A stretch of 47,045 bases of DNA from Bacteroidota bacterium (GCA_947507965.1 CANNQU010000018.1:1-47045), one strand, 5' to 3'; positions 1 through 9,228 are shown, counted from the first letter of the stretch. Notes: generated by a model not told the origin, from the letters alone. Made by a program: numbers and translations.

Positions 1-17
1 TTAAATTAATATCATTA

Positions 18-47
18 TTTGCTTTTCATCTAAAATAGATACCTTTG
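18..47 (+). promoter_or_regulatory. Bacteroidota-type promoter at the lipoprotein gene
   Basis: TACCTTTG at 40-47 matches the Bacteroidota -7 consensus TAnnTTTG exactly, and TTTG at 18-21 lies 18 nt upstream, slightly shorter than the usual 19-21 nt to the -33 element. If the usual geometry holds, transcription would begin at or next to the ATG at 52, so the message would be leaderless or nearly so. Confidence 0.5.
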
Positions 48-51
48 ATTT

Positions 52-753
52 ATGAAAAATATTTTCTATCTCGCCTTCTTGCTCCTCACCTTGATTATTT
101 CTTCATGTGGAACCTATGCTTACAAATCGGTAAGCGCTAAAACGCCACTCCTTTCAAAACAAAATGATTTCGTAGGGCAATTAAGTCTGGGTGGCTCCGG
201 TGGTGAAATTTATGCTGCTTATGCTCCCATCAATTACCTAGGACTCTCGCTCTCCTATGCAGCAATGAAAATAAATCGCGACTCTTCCTTATCTAGTTAT
301 GGTCGTAATTTCAAAGATTTTGAAATAGCCGCCATACCCTTTTATGCTTATGAAGAAATGCGTTTCGAGATGCCCTTAGGAATTGGATATACAAGAAGTA
401 CCGGATTGAACAATTCTTTGGCTTCCTTCTCCCCTTATTTCCGCTCCTTCTTTCAGCCAACGATTGGGTATCATTGGGATAATTTTGAATTAGCTGGCTT
501 CATGCGCGTTACCAGTATCGACTACTATTATTCGAAATGGGGTGTCGATACACGTTATGAACCCGGCATCATGCTAAGAGGAGGTTCTGAACTAATAAAG
601 GTTATGCTGCAAATGAGGTATGACTACGGATCCAATTACAGCTATACCACAGCCGCTAATTTAGGACTTTATGAACGGGTGGAGTATCTCCCATTTCACA
701 TCTCTTTTGGTGCCAACATTACCCTTAATTTCAATAAAGAGAAGACGGAATAA
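52..753 (+). CDS. Small beta-rich lipoprotein of unknown function
   Basis: A 233-residue protein opens with a lipoprotein signal peptide: a basic start, a hydrophobic run, and an I-S-S-C lipobox with Cys19 as the likely lipidated residue. The rest is rich in alternating aromatic and polar residues and short Gly/Ser turns, as in small outer-membrane beta-barrel or barrel-like proteins, and it closes with an aromatic-rich strand near the C-terminus. I do not recognise a named family. Its position in the outer membrane or at the cell surface is inferred from the lipobox only. It is a single-gene unit, convergent with the DUF58 gene at 815-2152, and has its own promoter match just upstream. Confidence 0.75.
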   Translation: MKNIFYLAFLLLTLIISSCGTYAYKSVSAKTPLLSKQNDFVGQLSLGGSGGEIYAAYAPINYLGLSLSYAAMKINRDSSLSSYGRNFKDFEIAAIPFYAYEEMRFEMPLGIGYTRSTGLNNSLASFSPYFRSFFQPTIGYHWDNFELAGFMRVTSIDYYYSKWGVDTRYEPGIMLRGGSELIKVMLQMRYDYGSNYSYTTAANLGLYERVEYLPFHISFGANITLNFNKEKTE

Positions 754-814
754 CAAAAAAAGCTATTCTGGGCACTTATTAGCACTTCACGCAGCCATTT
801 TTTCCTTCCTATAA

Positions 815-2152
815 TTATAATACGCCTCTTGCTTTCAGTTCCAAATATTTATTGATGGCATTCACCGTCAAATTTTCGGGAGGCGTTAAGATGCTATGGA
901 TTCCATATTTTTGCAGCTCAAGTACAATTTGCTTTTTCTCGAAAGCAAATTTCTCAGCGATGGTTTTAATGTAAATCTCCTCCGATGTTCTGGCCGGTTC
1001 GTCAAGCAAGGCCTTTATTTCCGTATTTACAAAAAACACCACAACCAAGGTATGATGCCGTGCCATGCCTACCATCGACCTTAAGTTGCGCTGCATACTA
1101 CTTAAACTCTCGAAATTGGTAAACAACAAACATAGGCTTCGCTGATTCATCAATCGGCGCATTTGAATATACAATGCCTCATAATTGCTTTCCAGATACC
1201 GTGTTTTTTGCTGGTGTAACATTTCGGCAATACGCATCATTTGACTATTTCTGTTTTCCGCTTTCAGAAACTGAATCTTGTTTTCATTAAAGGTTATGAT
1301 ACCTGCCTTATCGCTTTTACGTATGGCAATATTACATAATGCCAAGGAGGCATTAATGCTGTAATCGAGTAAGGATAATTTCTCAAAAGGCATCTTCATC
1401 ATCCTGCCCTTATCTAAAATGCAGTAAATGTTTTGAGAGCGCTCATCTTGATATTGATTCACCATTAAACTACCTTTACGTGCCGTGGCTTTCCAGTTTA
1501 GGGTACGATAATCATCTCCTTGAACATATTCCTTTATTTGCTCAAACTCAGCGTTATTTCCTATTCGACGAATTTTCTTAATACCCGCCATTTGCAACCG
1601 ATTATGGATGGCCAAAAATTCATACTTGCGCATCTGAATAAACGAAGGATAAACCGGTAAGTTCAACTCTTGATCGAGCTTATATCGCCGTACGGCCATG
1701 CCAAGCACCGTATGCACATATACGTTTAACGCACCGAAATTATAATTGCCACGTTTCAATGGCCGTAACTCATAATGAATCTTCACGCTACCGTGAGCCC
1801 CTATTTTTCTACTGAAGTAAGTATCCCGCAACTGAAATTGTGCCGGCAATTCATCATAAACGTTTACATCAATGGGGAAAGGATATAAATTATGCAACTC
1901 CATCATGAACGGGTTATGATCGCCATTAGAAAGTTTCTCTGCTGCTATCCGTTGGGCCTCCATGGCATTTCTGAAACCATAGAGTAGAATAACATCGATA
2001 ATAAAAACAAGAACAAGAACATTAAAAACAGTTTTTATGATGGCAAATAGTGCGATAAAAAAATAACTACCAACGAATAATACGCCTAGTATTCCTAAGA
2101 CCATAAAAAAGCGATTGCTTAAATAAAAGGATGAAATAAATCGTTTGATCAT
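815..2152 (-). CDS. DUF58 domain membrane protein
   Basis: 445 residues. Two hydrophobic segments (about 14-38 and 41-60) anchor the protein; the rest is predicted to be soluble. The DUF58 signature is present at about 204-225, including G-D-D-Y-R-T-L-N-W-K-A-T-A-R, followed by a von Willebrand A-like domain. The usual metal-site motif DxSxS at the start of that domain reads D247-K-G-R-M here, so the metal site looks degenerate. DUF58 proteins are commonly encoded next to MoxR ATPases and are thought to act with them as a chaperone or assembly module; the exact role is unknown. This is the last gene of the minus-strand cluster; its start codon directly follows the MoxR stop. Confidence 0.9.
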   Translation of the reverse strand: MIKRFISSFYLSNRFFMVLGILGVLFVGSYFFIALFAIIKTVFNVLVLVFIIDVILLYGFRNAMEAQRIAAEKLSNGDHNPFMMELHNLYPFPIDVNVYDELPAQFQLRDTYFSRKIGAHGSVKIHYELRPLKRGNYNFGALNVYVHTVLGMAVRRYKLDQELNLPVYPSFIQMRKYEFLAIHNRLQMAGIKKIRRIGNNAEFEQIKEYVQGDDYRTLNWKATARKGSLMVNQYQDERSQNIYCILDKGRMMKMPFEKLSLLDYSINASLALCNIAIRKSDKAGIITFNENKIQFLKAENRNSQMMRIAEMLHQQKTRYLESNYEALYIQMRRLMNQRSLCLLFTNFESLSSMQRNLRSMVGMARHHTLVVVFFVNTEIKALLDEPARTSEEIYIKTIAEKFAFEKKQIVLELQKYGIHSILTPPENLTVNAINKYLELKARGVL

Positions 2153-3124
2153 TTAACGCGGCACTTCAACTTTTTCTAAAATTTGCTTTATCGTATCATT
2201 GGTGGTAGTGCCTTCCATTTCCTTATCGGGCGTGAGTATGAGTCTGTGCCTTAACACCGGAAAAGTCATACGTTGTACGTCATCAGGGGTTATAAAATCG
2301 CGGCCTTGCATAGCAGCACTTGCTTTGGCAGCCTGCAAAATCCAATACGAAGCTCGAGGGGAGGCACCTAAATACAAACTTGGGAAATTACGCGTCTGAG
2401 TTACAATTTTTGTTATGTATTGAAGCAGGGTCTCCTCTGCATGAATTGCTTGAACTGTTTTTTGAAATTCGAAAATCTCCTCTCTTGAAATAACTTTTTC
2501 AATATCATGTAACTGGTTTTGTGACTTTCGCTCATGATGATTTCGCAAAATAATCAATTCTTCATCGTCGGTAGGATACGCCACTTCAATCTTGAACATA
2601 AAACGATCCAGTTGTGCTTCCGGCAAACGGTAGGTGCCCTCCTGTTCAATGGGGTTTTGGGTGGCGAATACGAGAAAAGGAAACTGCATATCGTATTGCT
2701 TCCCATCGAGTGTAATCTGTCGTTCTTCCATCACTTCAAACAGTGCGGCCTGCGTTTTCGCCGGCGCGCGGTTAATTTCATCAATCAATACCAGATTACT
2801 AAATATGGGCCCTTGTTTGAATTCAAATGCTGTTGTTTTTTGATTAAAAACCGAAGTGCCTAAGATATCCGACGGCATCAAATCGGGGGTAAATTGAATA
2901 CGCGAAAAATGAGAAGAAATACTGTGTGCCAATAACTTGGCGGAGAGGGTTTTGGCAACTCCAGGAACACCTTCAATGAGTGCATGGCCATTACTTAACA
3001 CACACACGATTAGTTGGTCAATTAAGTCGTTCTGCCCCACAATTACTTTGCGAAGTTCGTGGCGTAAACGTTCCACCCCTTGATGTAGGGGAGCTAAATC
3101 TATTCTTGAGGTAAATTCGTTCAT
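2153..3124 (-). CDS. MoxR-family AAA+ ATPase
   Basis: 323 residues, normal for MoxR. The Walker A motif is G-V-P-G-V-A-K-T at 52-59, Walker B is L-V-L-I-D-E at 111-116, sensor 1 is in F-A-T-Q-N-P (153-158), and the L-P-E-A-Q-L-D-R-F segment near 168-175 carries a conserved arginine. MoxR ATPases are cytoplasmic and are believed to remodel or load cofactors into partner proteins, often with vWA-type partners. The partner here is probably the DUF58 protein whose gene abuts this one. There is a 20-nt gap from the DUF4350 gene upstream, so cotranscription is very likely. Confidence 0.95.
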   Translation of the reverse strand: MNEFTSRIDLAPLHQGVERLRHELRKVIVGQNDLIDQLIVCVLSNGHALIEGVPGVAKTLSAKLLAHSISSHFSRIQFTPDLMPSDILGTSVFNQKTTAFEFKQGPIFSNLVLIDEINRAPAKTQAALFEVMEERQITLDGKQYDMQFPFLVFATQNPIEQEGTYRLPEAQLDRFMFKIEVAYPTDDEELIILRNHHERKSQNQLHDIEKVISREEIFEFQKTVQAIHAEETLLQYITKIVTQTRNFPSLYLGASPRASYWILQAAKASAAMQGRDFITPDDVQRMTFPVLRHRLILTPDKEMEGTTTNDTIKQILEKVEVPR

Positions 3125-3144
3125 AGGGCTATTCTAAATTTATT

Positions 3145-4362
3145 TTATTTTGGTTGGGTAGTGGCTTTAAAGGTTTCAATAAGGGTATTCAAATAAATCA
3201 ACTCTTTCTCGGTAATAGAAGCGGCGTTCTCTAAATAGGTGATATAGCTATAGAGCATTTTAATTTCACCTTCCGACTTTCCAGATTTCTCACTCAAGTG
3301 TTTCAAGAATTCTTCTCTACTCCGCTTTATTTCGTAGGTAACATTAATAAAATAATTTGTTCTTATGTATTCCGCAAAGTACTTTATCTTCTTATGTGCG
3401 ATATCCAGATGGTCGCCTTTCTCGAAATACACCTGCCCTACGGTTTCCGCAAATTCGAGGGAAGCATTTCGCATTGGATCCAGCATTGGAATTACCCTTT
3501 GGCGACGCTTACCCATAAATACTACGAACAAAACCAACCCCGATAAGCCAAGGTAGTACGCCCATCTCAAGCCTTTCTTGCGAAGTATAAAACGAAAGGC
3601 CGTGTCTTCATTTTCCTTGTTCTTGTAATGCTCATCCCACCAAACTTTCTGTGCCGGAAATCGAGTTAATGTTTTTACCACAAAATCGAGTGTTGCGGGC
3701 TTGAGCATATAATAGTTTGTAAAGATAAAGGGCATACTACACAATATTATTTTCCCGTCGCCCCAGGCCACCTCGGTTAAAACACAACGGTGTAAGCCAT
3801 CTGTTGCAAGTGATTTTTTATAGTCTTGAATAGAATCAAAATATGAATTTACCTGATCGTAATCATTTCGAATGGTGTATCCCGAATCGATGCTTTGGAG
3901 GTTAGTACAAAAATTAAATTGAAATAATGAATCCTTATAGGAGTAATACTTACTGTTGTTTAAGTACTCTTGCTTTAATCCAAGAGAATTAAGTAACGTA
4001 TCAGAAAAACGAGTAGAAGCGATAAAAACGTTATTGCCATTATTTACAAAGTTAAGCAAGGAAACGGTTTCGTATTCATTCCAAGAAATCTCTTGTCCGA
4101 TAAAAATATAGTTGACTTTTAAGTCTTTTGAAAACAACTCCTCGTTGAGTTGCTCCGTAATACTGTATCTGATGGTTTCAATTTTCTGATCTTTGAATAA
4201 CTCGGGCAGTAGCTCGAAAAGCAGATAACTTCCATACGGTTTCTTTTCTGTTTTACCAAAACCTGGGGTCCAATCAATGGGCTCCTCTGTATTATATTCT
4301 ATAACAAATAGCAATATAAACAACACACTTAAAGCAACAATAAATCGCGAGGATGACTTCAT
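3145..4362 (-). CDS. DUF4350 domain membrane protein
   Basis: 405 residues. An N-terminal membrane segment (about 7-22) is followed by an extracytoplasmic DUF4350-type region (about 30-240, with the F-G-K-T-E-K-K-P-Y-G-S-Y-L-L-F-E-L start typical of this family), then a second membrane helix (about 268-285) with a basic R-R-Q-R border, and a cytoplasmic tail of about 115 residues. DUF4350 resembles glutamine-amidotransferase-like sensor domains but has no proven activity. It sits between the DUF4129 and MoxR genes, as in many Bacteroidota genomes, and the start lies 4 nt from the DUF4129 stop. Confidence 0.85.
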   Translation of the reverse strand: MKSSSRFIVALSVLFILLFVIEYNTEEPIDWTPGFGKTEKKPYGSYLLFELLPELFKDQKIETIRYSITEQLNEELFSKDLKVNYIFIGQEISWNEYETVSLLNFVNNGNNVFIASTRFSDTLLNSLGLKQEYLNNSKYYSYKDSLFQFNFCTNLQSIDSGYTIRNDYDQVNSYFDSIQDYKKSLATDGLHRCVLTEVAWGDGKIILCSMPFIFTNYYMLKPATLDFVVKTLTRFPAQKVWWDEHYKNKENEDTAFRFILRKKGLRWAYYLGLSGLVLFVVFMGKRRQRVIPMLDPMRNASLEFAETVGQVYFEKGDHLDIAHKKIKYFAEYIRTNYFINVTYEIKRSREEFLKHLSEKSGKSEGEIKMLYSYITYLENAASITEKELIYLNTLIETFKATTQPK

Positions 4363-4366
4363 GCTT

Positions 4367-5182
4367 TTAAACTTTATTTTTGATCTCCTTTAAAATTATT
4401 TCTGCCTCGGTATAGCTTGATATCCCGCCTTTAAAATTCCCATAATGGGTGCATTCGAATAGCTGAGTTAGTTTCAAGAAGGATTCCTTTAATAATGCAT
4501 TCTTCAATTCTAAATAGTAATCATAATTCGTTTTATCCTGTCTTATTTGGATTTCGTTATTCTCCGCCATGATCTTAATGCATTTAATGTAAACCCATCG
4601 GATCGCTAAAGAATAATTTTGACGGCTCAAGGCATCTCTTATTTGCGTATCAATATCATTTTCACTTCTCTCGGTTTCCCTAAAAAGTTCATTATCAATA
4701 CGGGTAGCACGTTGCAAAGGCATGCCAAAAAACTCACTTTGATAGAGCCAATAGGACACGATACCAATAGCCAAAATAGCGATTAGCCAATAGATTATTC
4801 TCTGCGTCTTTACAGCAGTTTCCTCGGTAAGATTACCAAAAAGCTTACGAATGATCCAATTCTTAAAACTCGACCAAAACGATGATGCTTCATCTTTTGT
4901 TGTTCGAGAATATTGAAAATCCTTTTCCGCTTTATGCTCTTCTAATATATTGGTATTAACCGGTCTTTGCGCCATGGCAGAGGCCTTTTGGGCCTCCGTA
5001 CATTGGCAGAAATTAATTCTAGAATATTGCAGTTCATTTCCATTACCATCACCTACCTTTAAATTTCTAAGTAAATTATAATTACTATCGATGATATAGG
5101 CCTTTATTGGCCTCGATGGACATAGTAATACGATAGCCGAAAAGAAAAACCATGGAAAATAAAATAACTTAAAACTCTTCAT
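4367..5182 (-). CDS. DUF4129 domain membrane protein
   Basis: 271 residues from the chosen ATG at 5182. The open frame extends to 5293, but that would overlap the upstream gene by 125 nt and put a Lys-rich stretch before the signal sequence; starting at 5182 gives a clean N-terminal hydrophobic segment (about 5-22) and a 14-nt overlap. A second membrane helix lies at about 130-148. The C-terminal about 90 residues, with R-Q-N-Y-S-L-A-I-R-W-V-Y-I-K and the following Y-Y-L-E-L region, match DUF4129, which is often found at the C-terminus of transglutaminase-like membrane proteins. Function unknown; it belongs to the MoxR cluster. Confidence 0.8.
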   Translation of the reverse strand: MKSFKLFYFPWFFFSAIVLLCPSRPIKAYIIDSNYNLLRNLKVGDGNGNELQYSRINFCQCTEAQKASAMAQRPVNTNILEEHKAEKDFQYSRTTKDEASSFWSSFKNWIIRKLFGNLTEETAVKTQRIIYWLIAILAIGIVSYWLYQSEFFGMPLQRATRIDNELFRETERSENDIDTQIRDALSRQNYSLAIRWVYIKCIKIMAENNEIQIRQDKTNYDYYLELKNALLKESFLKLTQLFECTHYGNFKGGISSYTEAEIILKEIKNKV

Positions 5183-6197
5183 CGGTCTTTTCTTGAGTGT
5201 ATTGTTGGTTGTTTCGTTCGACATGAATAGCAGCTTCCGTTTCATTATGGTTACCACCACCAAGAGATTGTATCTTTTCAAGTAAGCCAACACTGTCTTT
5301 CAACTCCACATAACTATAATACATGACGCTGTTTTTTATAATAAAAAAACAGAAAATCATATACGAATAAATTATCGCCAGCACACTCCCACTGATAACC
5401 GCAATTGAGATAATGAAATTAGAAGTGCCAGAGCCCAGAAGGGTTCTTCCAGCACCTACAACAAAAGCACCCATCACCGTAACGAGAAGGGTAAGTACAT
5501 AGCATAACATGAGTAGGATAAAAGAAATGCCAAAGGTAAACCACCATCTTCCTTTCACTAAATAAAAGGTACGCCCAAAGGCATCCATAACATTTACCTC
5601 ATCTTCATTTATGATGACCGGAAAATAAAGGTATAAATAATAGATAAGTGCATACGATCCGAGCAGAAGAAAGAAATACGCCACACCGCTCACACTTGCC
5701 GAAAAAATGACCATCGCATTTACCACAAGCATTACAACAAAAAAGAGAATACTTGCGCCGATATATTTCCATAATTTATACTTTACTTCTTCCCATACCT
5801 CTTTCGTGGTTATTTCCTGAAGCTTACCTCTGCTTACATAAATTTTCATATAACTGTAAACGGTTAGGTAGGTAAATAAAAGAGAAAACAACAAAATTAA
5901 TGTCCCACCCAAAAGATACCAGAGGTTCATTCCACGAATCAAATAGGCCATTACATCACTCCCTTCATCAAAGCCTGACGGAGCTTTGATGGTGCCAATT
6001 AAATTATTTATAAATTTATAAAACCAAAAAGAGAGCAAACCCATAGAGAGCACAAAAGAAGATCCGGAGATGGCAAATACCGTCTTGAAAAAGTTACCGA
6101 AATTGGCAAATAAAAAATCGAAACTCGTACTAATTACTTGTCCGAAGTCCTGATGTTGCCTTAGTTCGATGTATTTTTTATTTTGTGCTGCCATCAT
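5169..6197 (-). CDS. Six-helix membrane protein of the MoxR/DUF58 cluster
   Basis: 342 residues with about six predicted membrane helices (roughly 40-62, 90-117, 144-166, 168-198, 217-248 and 258-288) and soluble ends. The layout resembles the large, poorly characterised group of Bacteroidota integral membrane proteins related to the glycerophosphodiesterase membrane-domain family, but I cannot assign a function. It overlaps the SpoIIM-like gene by 20 nt and the DUF4129 gene by 14 nt, which suggests translational coupling. Two adjacent ATG codons (6197 and 6194) could both start it. Confidence 0.75.
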   Translation of the reverse strand: MMAAQNKKYIELRQHQDFGQVISTSFDFLFANFGNFFKTVFAISGSSFVLSMGLLSFWFYKFINNLIGTIKAPSGFDEGSDVMAYLIRGMNLWYLLGGTLILLFSLLFTYLTVYSYMKIYVSRGKLQEITTKEVWEEVKYKLWKYIGASILFFVVMLVVNAMVIFSASVSGVAYFFLLLGSYALIYYLYLYFPVIINEDEVNVMDAFGRTFYLVKGRWWFTFGISFILLMLCYVLTLLVTVMGAFVVGAGRTLLGSGTSNFIISIAVISGSVLAIIYSYMIFCFFIIKNSVMYYSYVELKDSVGLLEKIQSLGGGNHNETEAAIHVERNNQQYTQEKTDEEF

Positions 6198-7134
6198 TAA
6201 ATTTCATCGGGTAAATTACAAAATACCAAACCACAAAGGCTAGTGATGGAGCAATAAAAAGGATTGACCAGTAACCTAAAAACTGATAATGCCGAGTGAT
6301 ATAACTTTCGAAAAATGCGGCAATTAAAAACATAGGTATCAATCCAATAATAATTTTCACCCCGTCCTTAGCACCCATCAAAACCGATTGCCTCCTTTGG
6401 TAGGTTCCTGGAAATAGCAGCCCGGCTCCGAACACAAAACCTGCTCCACAGGCGATGATAATAGCACTTATTTCTAAGGTGCCATGTATCCAAATTGCCA
6501 GAATGGAGGTGGTGAGTAAATGGTATTTAAAGAAAAAATACTGAAACGCACCGAGCATAATAGCATTTTGCATTTCGTTGATTAAAGTATAGATGGCGGC
6601 ACCTATCCCCGTAATATATTGAAAAAATGACACCCGAATATTATTAAATGCTATCTGAAAAAACATATCCGTCTCTCGTGCCTGACCATATACCCCCAAG
6701 GGCTTTCCATCCTTAATATTCTGGATGGTCATATCAACATAATCATCCCCTAAAATAAGCCGTACAAATTGGTCGTCGTTGGCGGCACTTAACACCCCGA
6801 TACCCGTTGCTAAAAGGAAAACAATAAGAGAAAACAACATTTTTTTTCGATGACGATACAGTACATCCGGAAGCTCAAATTGCCAGAACGTAATCATACG
6901 GCTTACCTTCTCTTTTTTGTTTCTATAAACTTTACTATGAATTTTTACCGCCAGCCCATTCAAATATCGAAAGGATTTACTATCGGGATAAAACGTTCGC
7001 GCATAGGCCAGGTCATCCGTTACTTTTACATACAACTCGGCAAGTACATCGGCACTGGCTTCAGGGTTATGTAATTGCTGCTCCAGCTCTTCCCATTTTT
7101 GTTGGTTTTGTTGTAAAAATAAGGCTTCACGCAT
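6178..7134 (-). CDS. SpoIIM-like (stage II sporulation protein M family) membrane protein
   Basis: 318 residues. A soluble helical N-terminal region (about 1-95, with T-F-Y-P-D-S-K-S-F-R-Y-L-N) precedes about five membrane helices starting near residue 103. The pattern, including the A-F-N-N-I-R-V-S-F segment and the G-T-L-E-I-S-A-I-I motif, is that of the SpoIIM/DUF95 family. The name comes from Bacillus; Bacteroidota do not sporulate, and in this phylum the gene is a standard member of the MoxR-DUF58-DUF4129-DUF4350 neighbourhood. I see no RDD-domain gene, which often lies next to it in related genomes. Its start is 104 nt downstream of the secreted protein gene ending at 7239. Confidence 0.85.
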   Translation of the reverse strand: MREALFLQQNQQKWEELEQQLHNPEASADVLAELYVKVTDDLAYARTFYPDSKSFRYLNGLAVKIHSKVYRNKKEKVSRMITFWQFELPDVLYRHRKKMLFSLIVFLLATGIGVLSAANDDQFVRLILGDDYVDMTIQNIKDGKPLGVYGQARETDMFFQIAFNNIRVSFFQYITGIGAAIYTLINEMQNAIMLGAFQYFFFKYHLLTTSILAIWIHGTLEISAIIIACGAGFVFGAGLLFPGTYQRRQSVLMGAKDGVKIIIGLIPMFLIAAFFESYITRHYQFLGYWSILFIAPSLAFVVWYFVIYPMKFNDGSTK

Positions 7135-7238
7135 GAGGTTGCAATATAGTAGAAATGGATGGAACTATTGATAAAGAACCTTTCCTGTTTGTCGGATCAT
7201 TTGCAAGGAGAACCTCTAATTCATTTTTCTTTTGTAAC

Positions 7239-9014
7239 TTATTGAAGTGTAAGCGTTATATATATATCCGTTTGAGTTTCGATAGTGGCAGTTTTCTCAT
7301 ACGAGCGTGCCTTAATAGTAAAGGTTTTCATGCCTATGGGGTTTCTCAGGTAATTCATTAATTCAACTTCCGGGATAATAGGATTTATATAAACCCGCTC
7401 ATTTCCTTCTTCCTTAATCGACTTGCCTCCTTCTATGAGAAATGAAAAACCGGGTATTTTTATTCCGTCCTCGGTGGAGTTCACCCATTTTTTATCCTGG
7501 CAGTTGTAGTTCCTTATGTTAACCACTCCTGGCGATGGCCTGAAGCTTCCGGCCTCAAGACTAAGCTGAGCAAAATGACTCGCATTCGTAAGAGGTACCG
7601 GAATAATATCTTCCCTATCTTTATCGTTTTGTACTAATGGCGTGGGCTTAAAATCATCTTTCGAAGGATCATATTTATAAATACTAATCATGGTAGTAAC
7701 AATATAATCGCTTATGGTTCCACCTCCATCGGAAGTGCTTACAAGTAGGAATTTATCATCACATATTGAATATGCCTTTCTAGAAAAAGAACACGTTACC
7801 GGCGCGTGCATAATACCGGTAGGTTGGGCGGCTGTTGGCTTAAACAAATCGCTATTCCCATCCATTAAAACACAGCCACCTCTTGTAGTACAATAGTCAA
7901 TATTTTGAGTTTTCTCTTCCAACCTATTGAACAGCACATTGTTAAACGACAACATTTGATCTACGCTATAATCCTGCACCAGCTCTGTTCTAGCAATAAC
8001 TTTTTGGTTATTATCAAACTCTTTTTCAATGGTAACGCCCGTAACCTTAAGCGTTACATTAAATTCTTCCCTAGGCTTGGAAACCTTAATCGCTATATTC
8101 TCATTGAGTTGGTCAGGCCGATCGCTAGGCAGATCGTATTTATAGGATACGTTAATCGATTCCTCGGTGTTTTCATCAGGGGCGGTCCATACAAAATAGG
8201 CAATGCCTTCGGTATTCGTGTGCAACTCCGAATGGTCCACTTTCCCCTTTTGGGCGGTAACCATAATCTTTCGGTCTTTTAATGGAACCCCATCACAATC
8301 TTGCAAAACAAAGGTAATAACCTTTTGTTCGTTGCTTTTCGCCGTATAGCTTTTTTTCATCACTATTTTATTTGCCAAGGTGCTCTCTTGTTCCATAAAA
8401 TCGGGATTAAAAGCCATATTATTAGTACCATCCCTTCTTTCCTTTTCAAATGCATAAATGATTGAGGCGAACGATATTTGACCGTGCCCACCGAGAAGTT
8501 CCAACACCATAGAATTCCCTGCTATCCCTAAATCGCTGGCATAATCAATGGTAAGCAACAATCCATTATGCACTACATGTCGTCGTGCATCCAGAATGAT
8601 CAAGTTGGCTATAAAACGACCCTTATCACTGCTGACTACCTCACCAGAAATGGAATAATCGATTCTCCCTTGTGGTTCTAATGGCATTGGCTGGTTCTTG
8701 TATCTATCCCAATCGGGTCGGGACGGGTTGGAGGCATCCGAATTGATCCCGTTGGAACGGGAACTGTAATCAAGGAACCGGAAACATTCGTGGCCCGATT
8801 TGCCGCTGATAATATTATAAATAGTTGAAATATAATGGTGGGTAAGAGAATGCAACGCATTCCAAGTAATTAATTCCTTGGGGTCGGTGGGCTTAGGCAC
8901 TCTAATAACCACATCATACATGGCGATGGCCCTTTCACGACATATTTTATCGCATTGCGAGTTTGCCTGATCATAAATAAACAAATAAAACAACAAAAGA
9001 GAAAGTAAGCGCAT
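7239..9014 (-). CDS. Secreted protein of unknown function with an Ig-like domain
   Basis: 591 residues from the ATG at 9014, which begins a good signal peptide (M-R-L-L-S-L-L-L-F-Y, cleavage near A-N-S-Q). The frame is open to 9089 but the extension lacks a signal. About residues 225-315 look like a bacterial Ig-like (Big_1-like) domain: V-I-T-F-V-L-Q-D-C-D-G-V-P-L followed by a N-T-E-G-I-A-Y-F-V-W segment. The rest matches nothing I know. Several cysteines suggest disulfides. There is no T9SS sorting domain and no lipobox, so it is probably periplasmic or released. It is codirectional with the MoxR cluster and may be its first gene. Confidence 0.75.
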   Translation of the reverse strand: MRLLSLLLFYLFIYDQANSQCDKICRERAIAMYDVVIRVPKPTDPKELITWNALHSLTHHYISTIYNIISGKSGHECFRFLDYSSRSNGINSDASNPSRPDWDRYKNQPMPLEPQGRIDYSISGEVVSSDKGRFIANLIILDARRHVVHNGLLLTIDYASDLGIAGNSMVLELLGGHGQISFASIIYAFEKERRDGTNNMAFNPDFMEQESTLANKIVMKKSYTAKSNEQKVITFVLQDCDGVPLKDRKIMVTAQKGKVDHSELHTNTEGIAYFVWTAPDENTEESINVSYKYDLPSDRPDQLNENIAIKVSKPREEFNVTLKVTGVTIEKEFDNNQKVIARTELVQDYSVDQMLSFNNVLFNRLEEKTQNIDYCTTRGGCVLMDGNSDLFKPTAAQPTGIMHAPVTCSFSRKAYSICDDKFLLVSTSDGGGTISDYIVTTMISIYKYDPSKDDFKPTPLVQNDKDREDIIPVPLTNASHFAQLSLEAGSFRPSPGVVNIRNYNCQDKKWVNSTEDGIKIPGFSFLIEGGKSIKEEGNERVYINPIIPEVELMNYLRNPIGMKTFTIKARSYEKTATIETQTDIYITLTLQ

Positions 9015-9038
9015 GATAACGTATCGTTTTAAGTTTAA

Positions 9039-9046
9039 CAAATATA
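9039..9046 (-). promoter_or_regulatory. -7 element of the 591-residue secreted protein gene
   Basis: Read on the minus strand, this is TATATTTG, an exact TAnnTTTG match. It predicts a start near 9035 and a leader of about 20 nt before the ATG at 9014. No clear -33 TTG was found. It may drive the whole MoxR cluster downstream. Confidence 0.5.
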
Positions 9047-9228
9047 CTAATTTCGCGGATACGTTACGTATCGATGCTCTATCGTCCAATAATTCTGCAT
9101 TATTCCTGCCATCCTTATTTTCTCCTCAATGCTTCTACCCAGTTGGCTATACTACGTGAATTAGTAATTAGAATGTAAGGTTGAATGCTTCCTTTGAAAT
9201 GTGCCTTATTACAGATGAATGCAAATAG

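Noticed and set aside
2534-2863. 109-codon plus-strand frame opposite the MoxR gene
   Set aside because: It is the antisense of a well-conserved ATPase, with no signal, motif or promoter of its own.
6178-7134. A sporulation role for the SpoIIM-like gene, and for the CotH genes
   Set aside because: Both families are widespread in non-spore-formers and no other sporulation gene is present; names reflect where the families were first studied.
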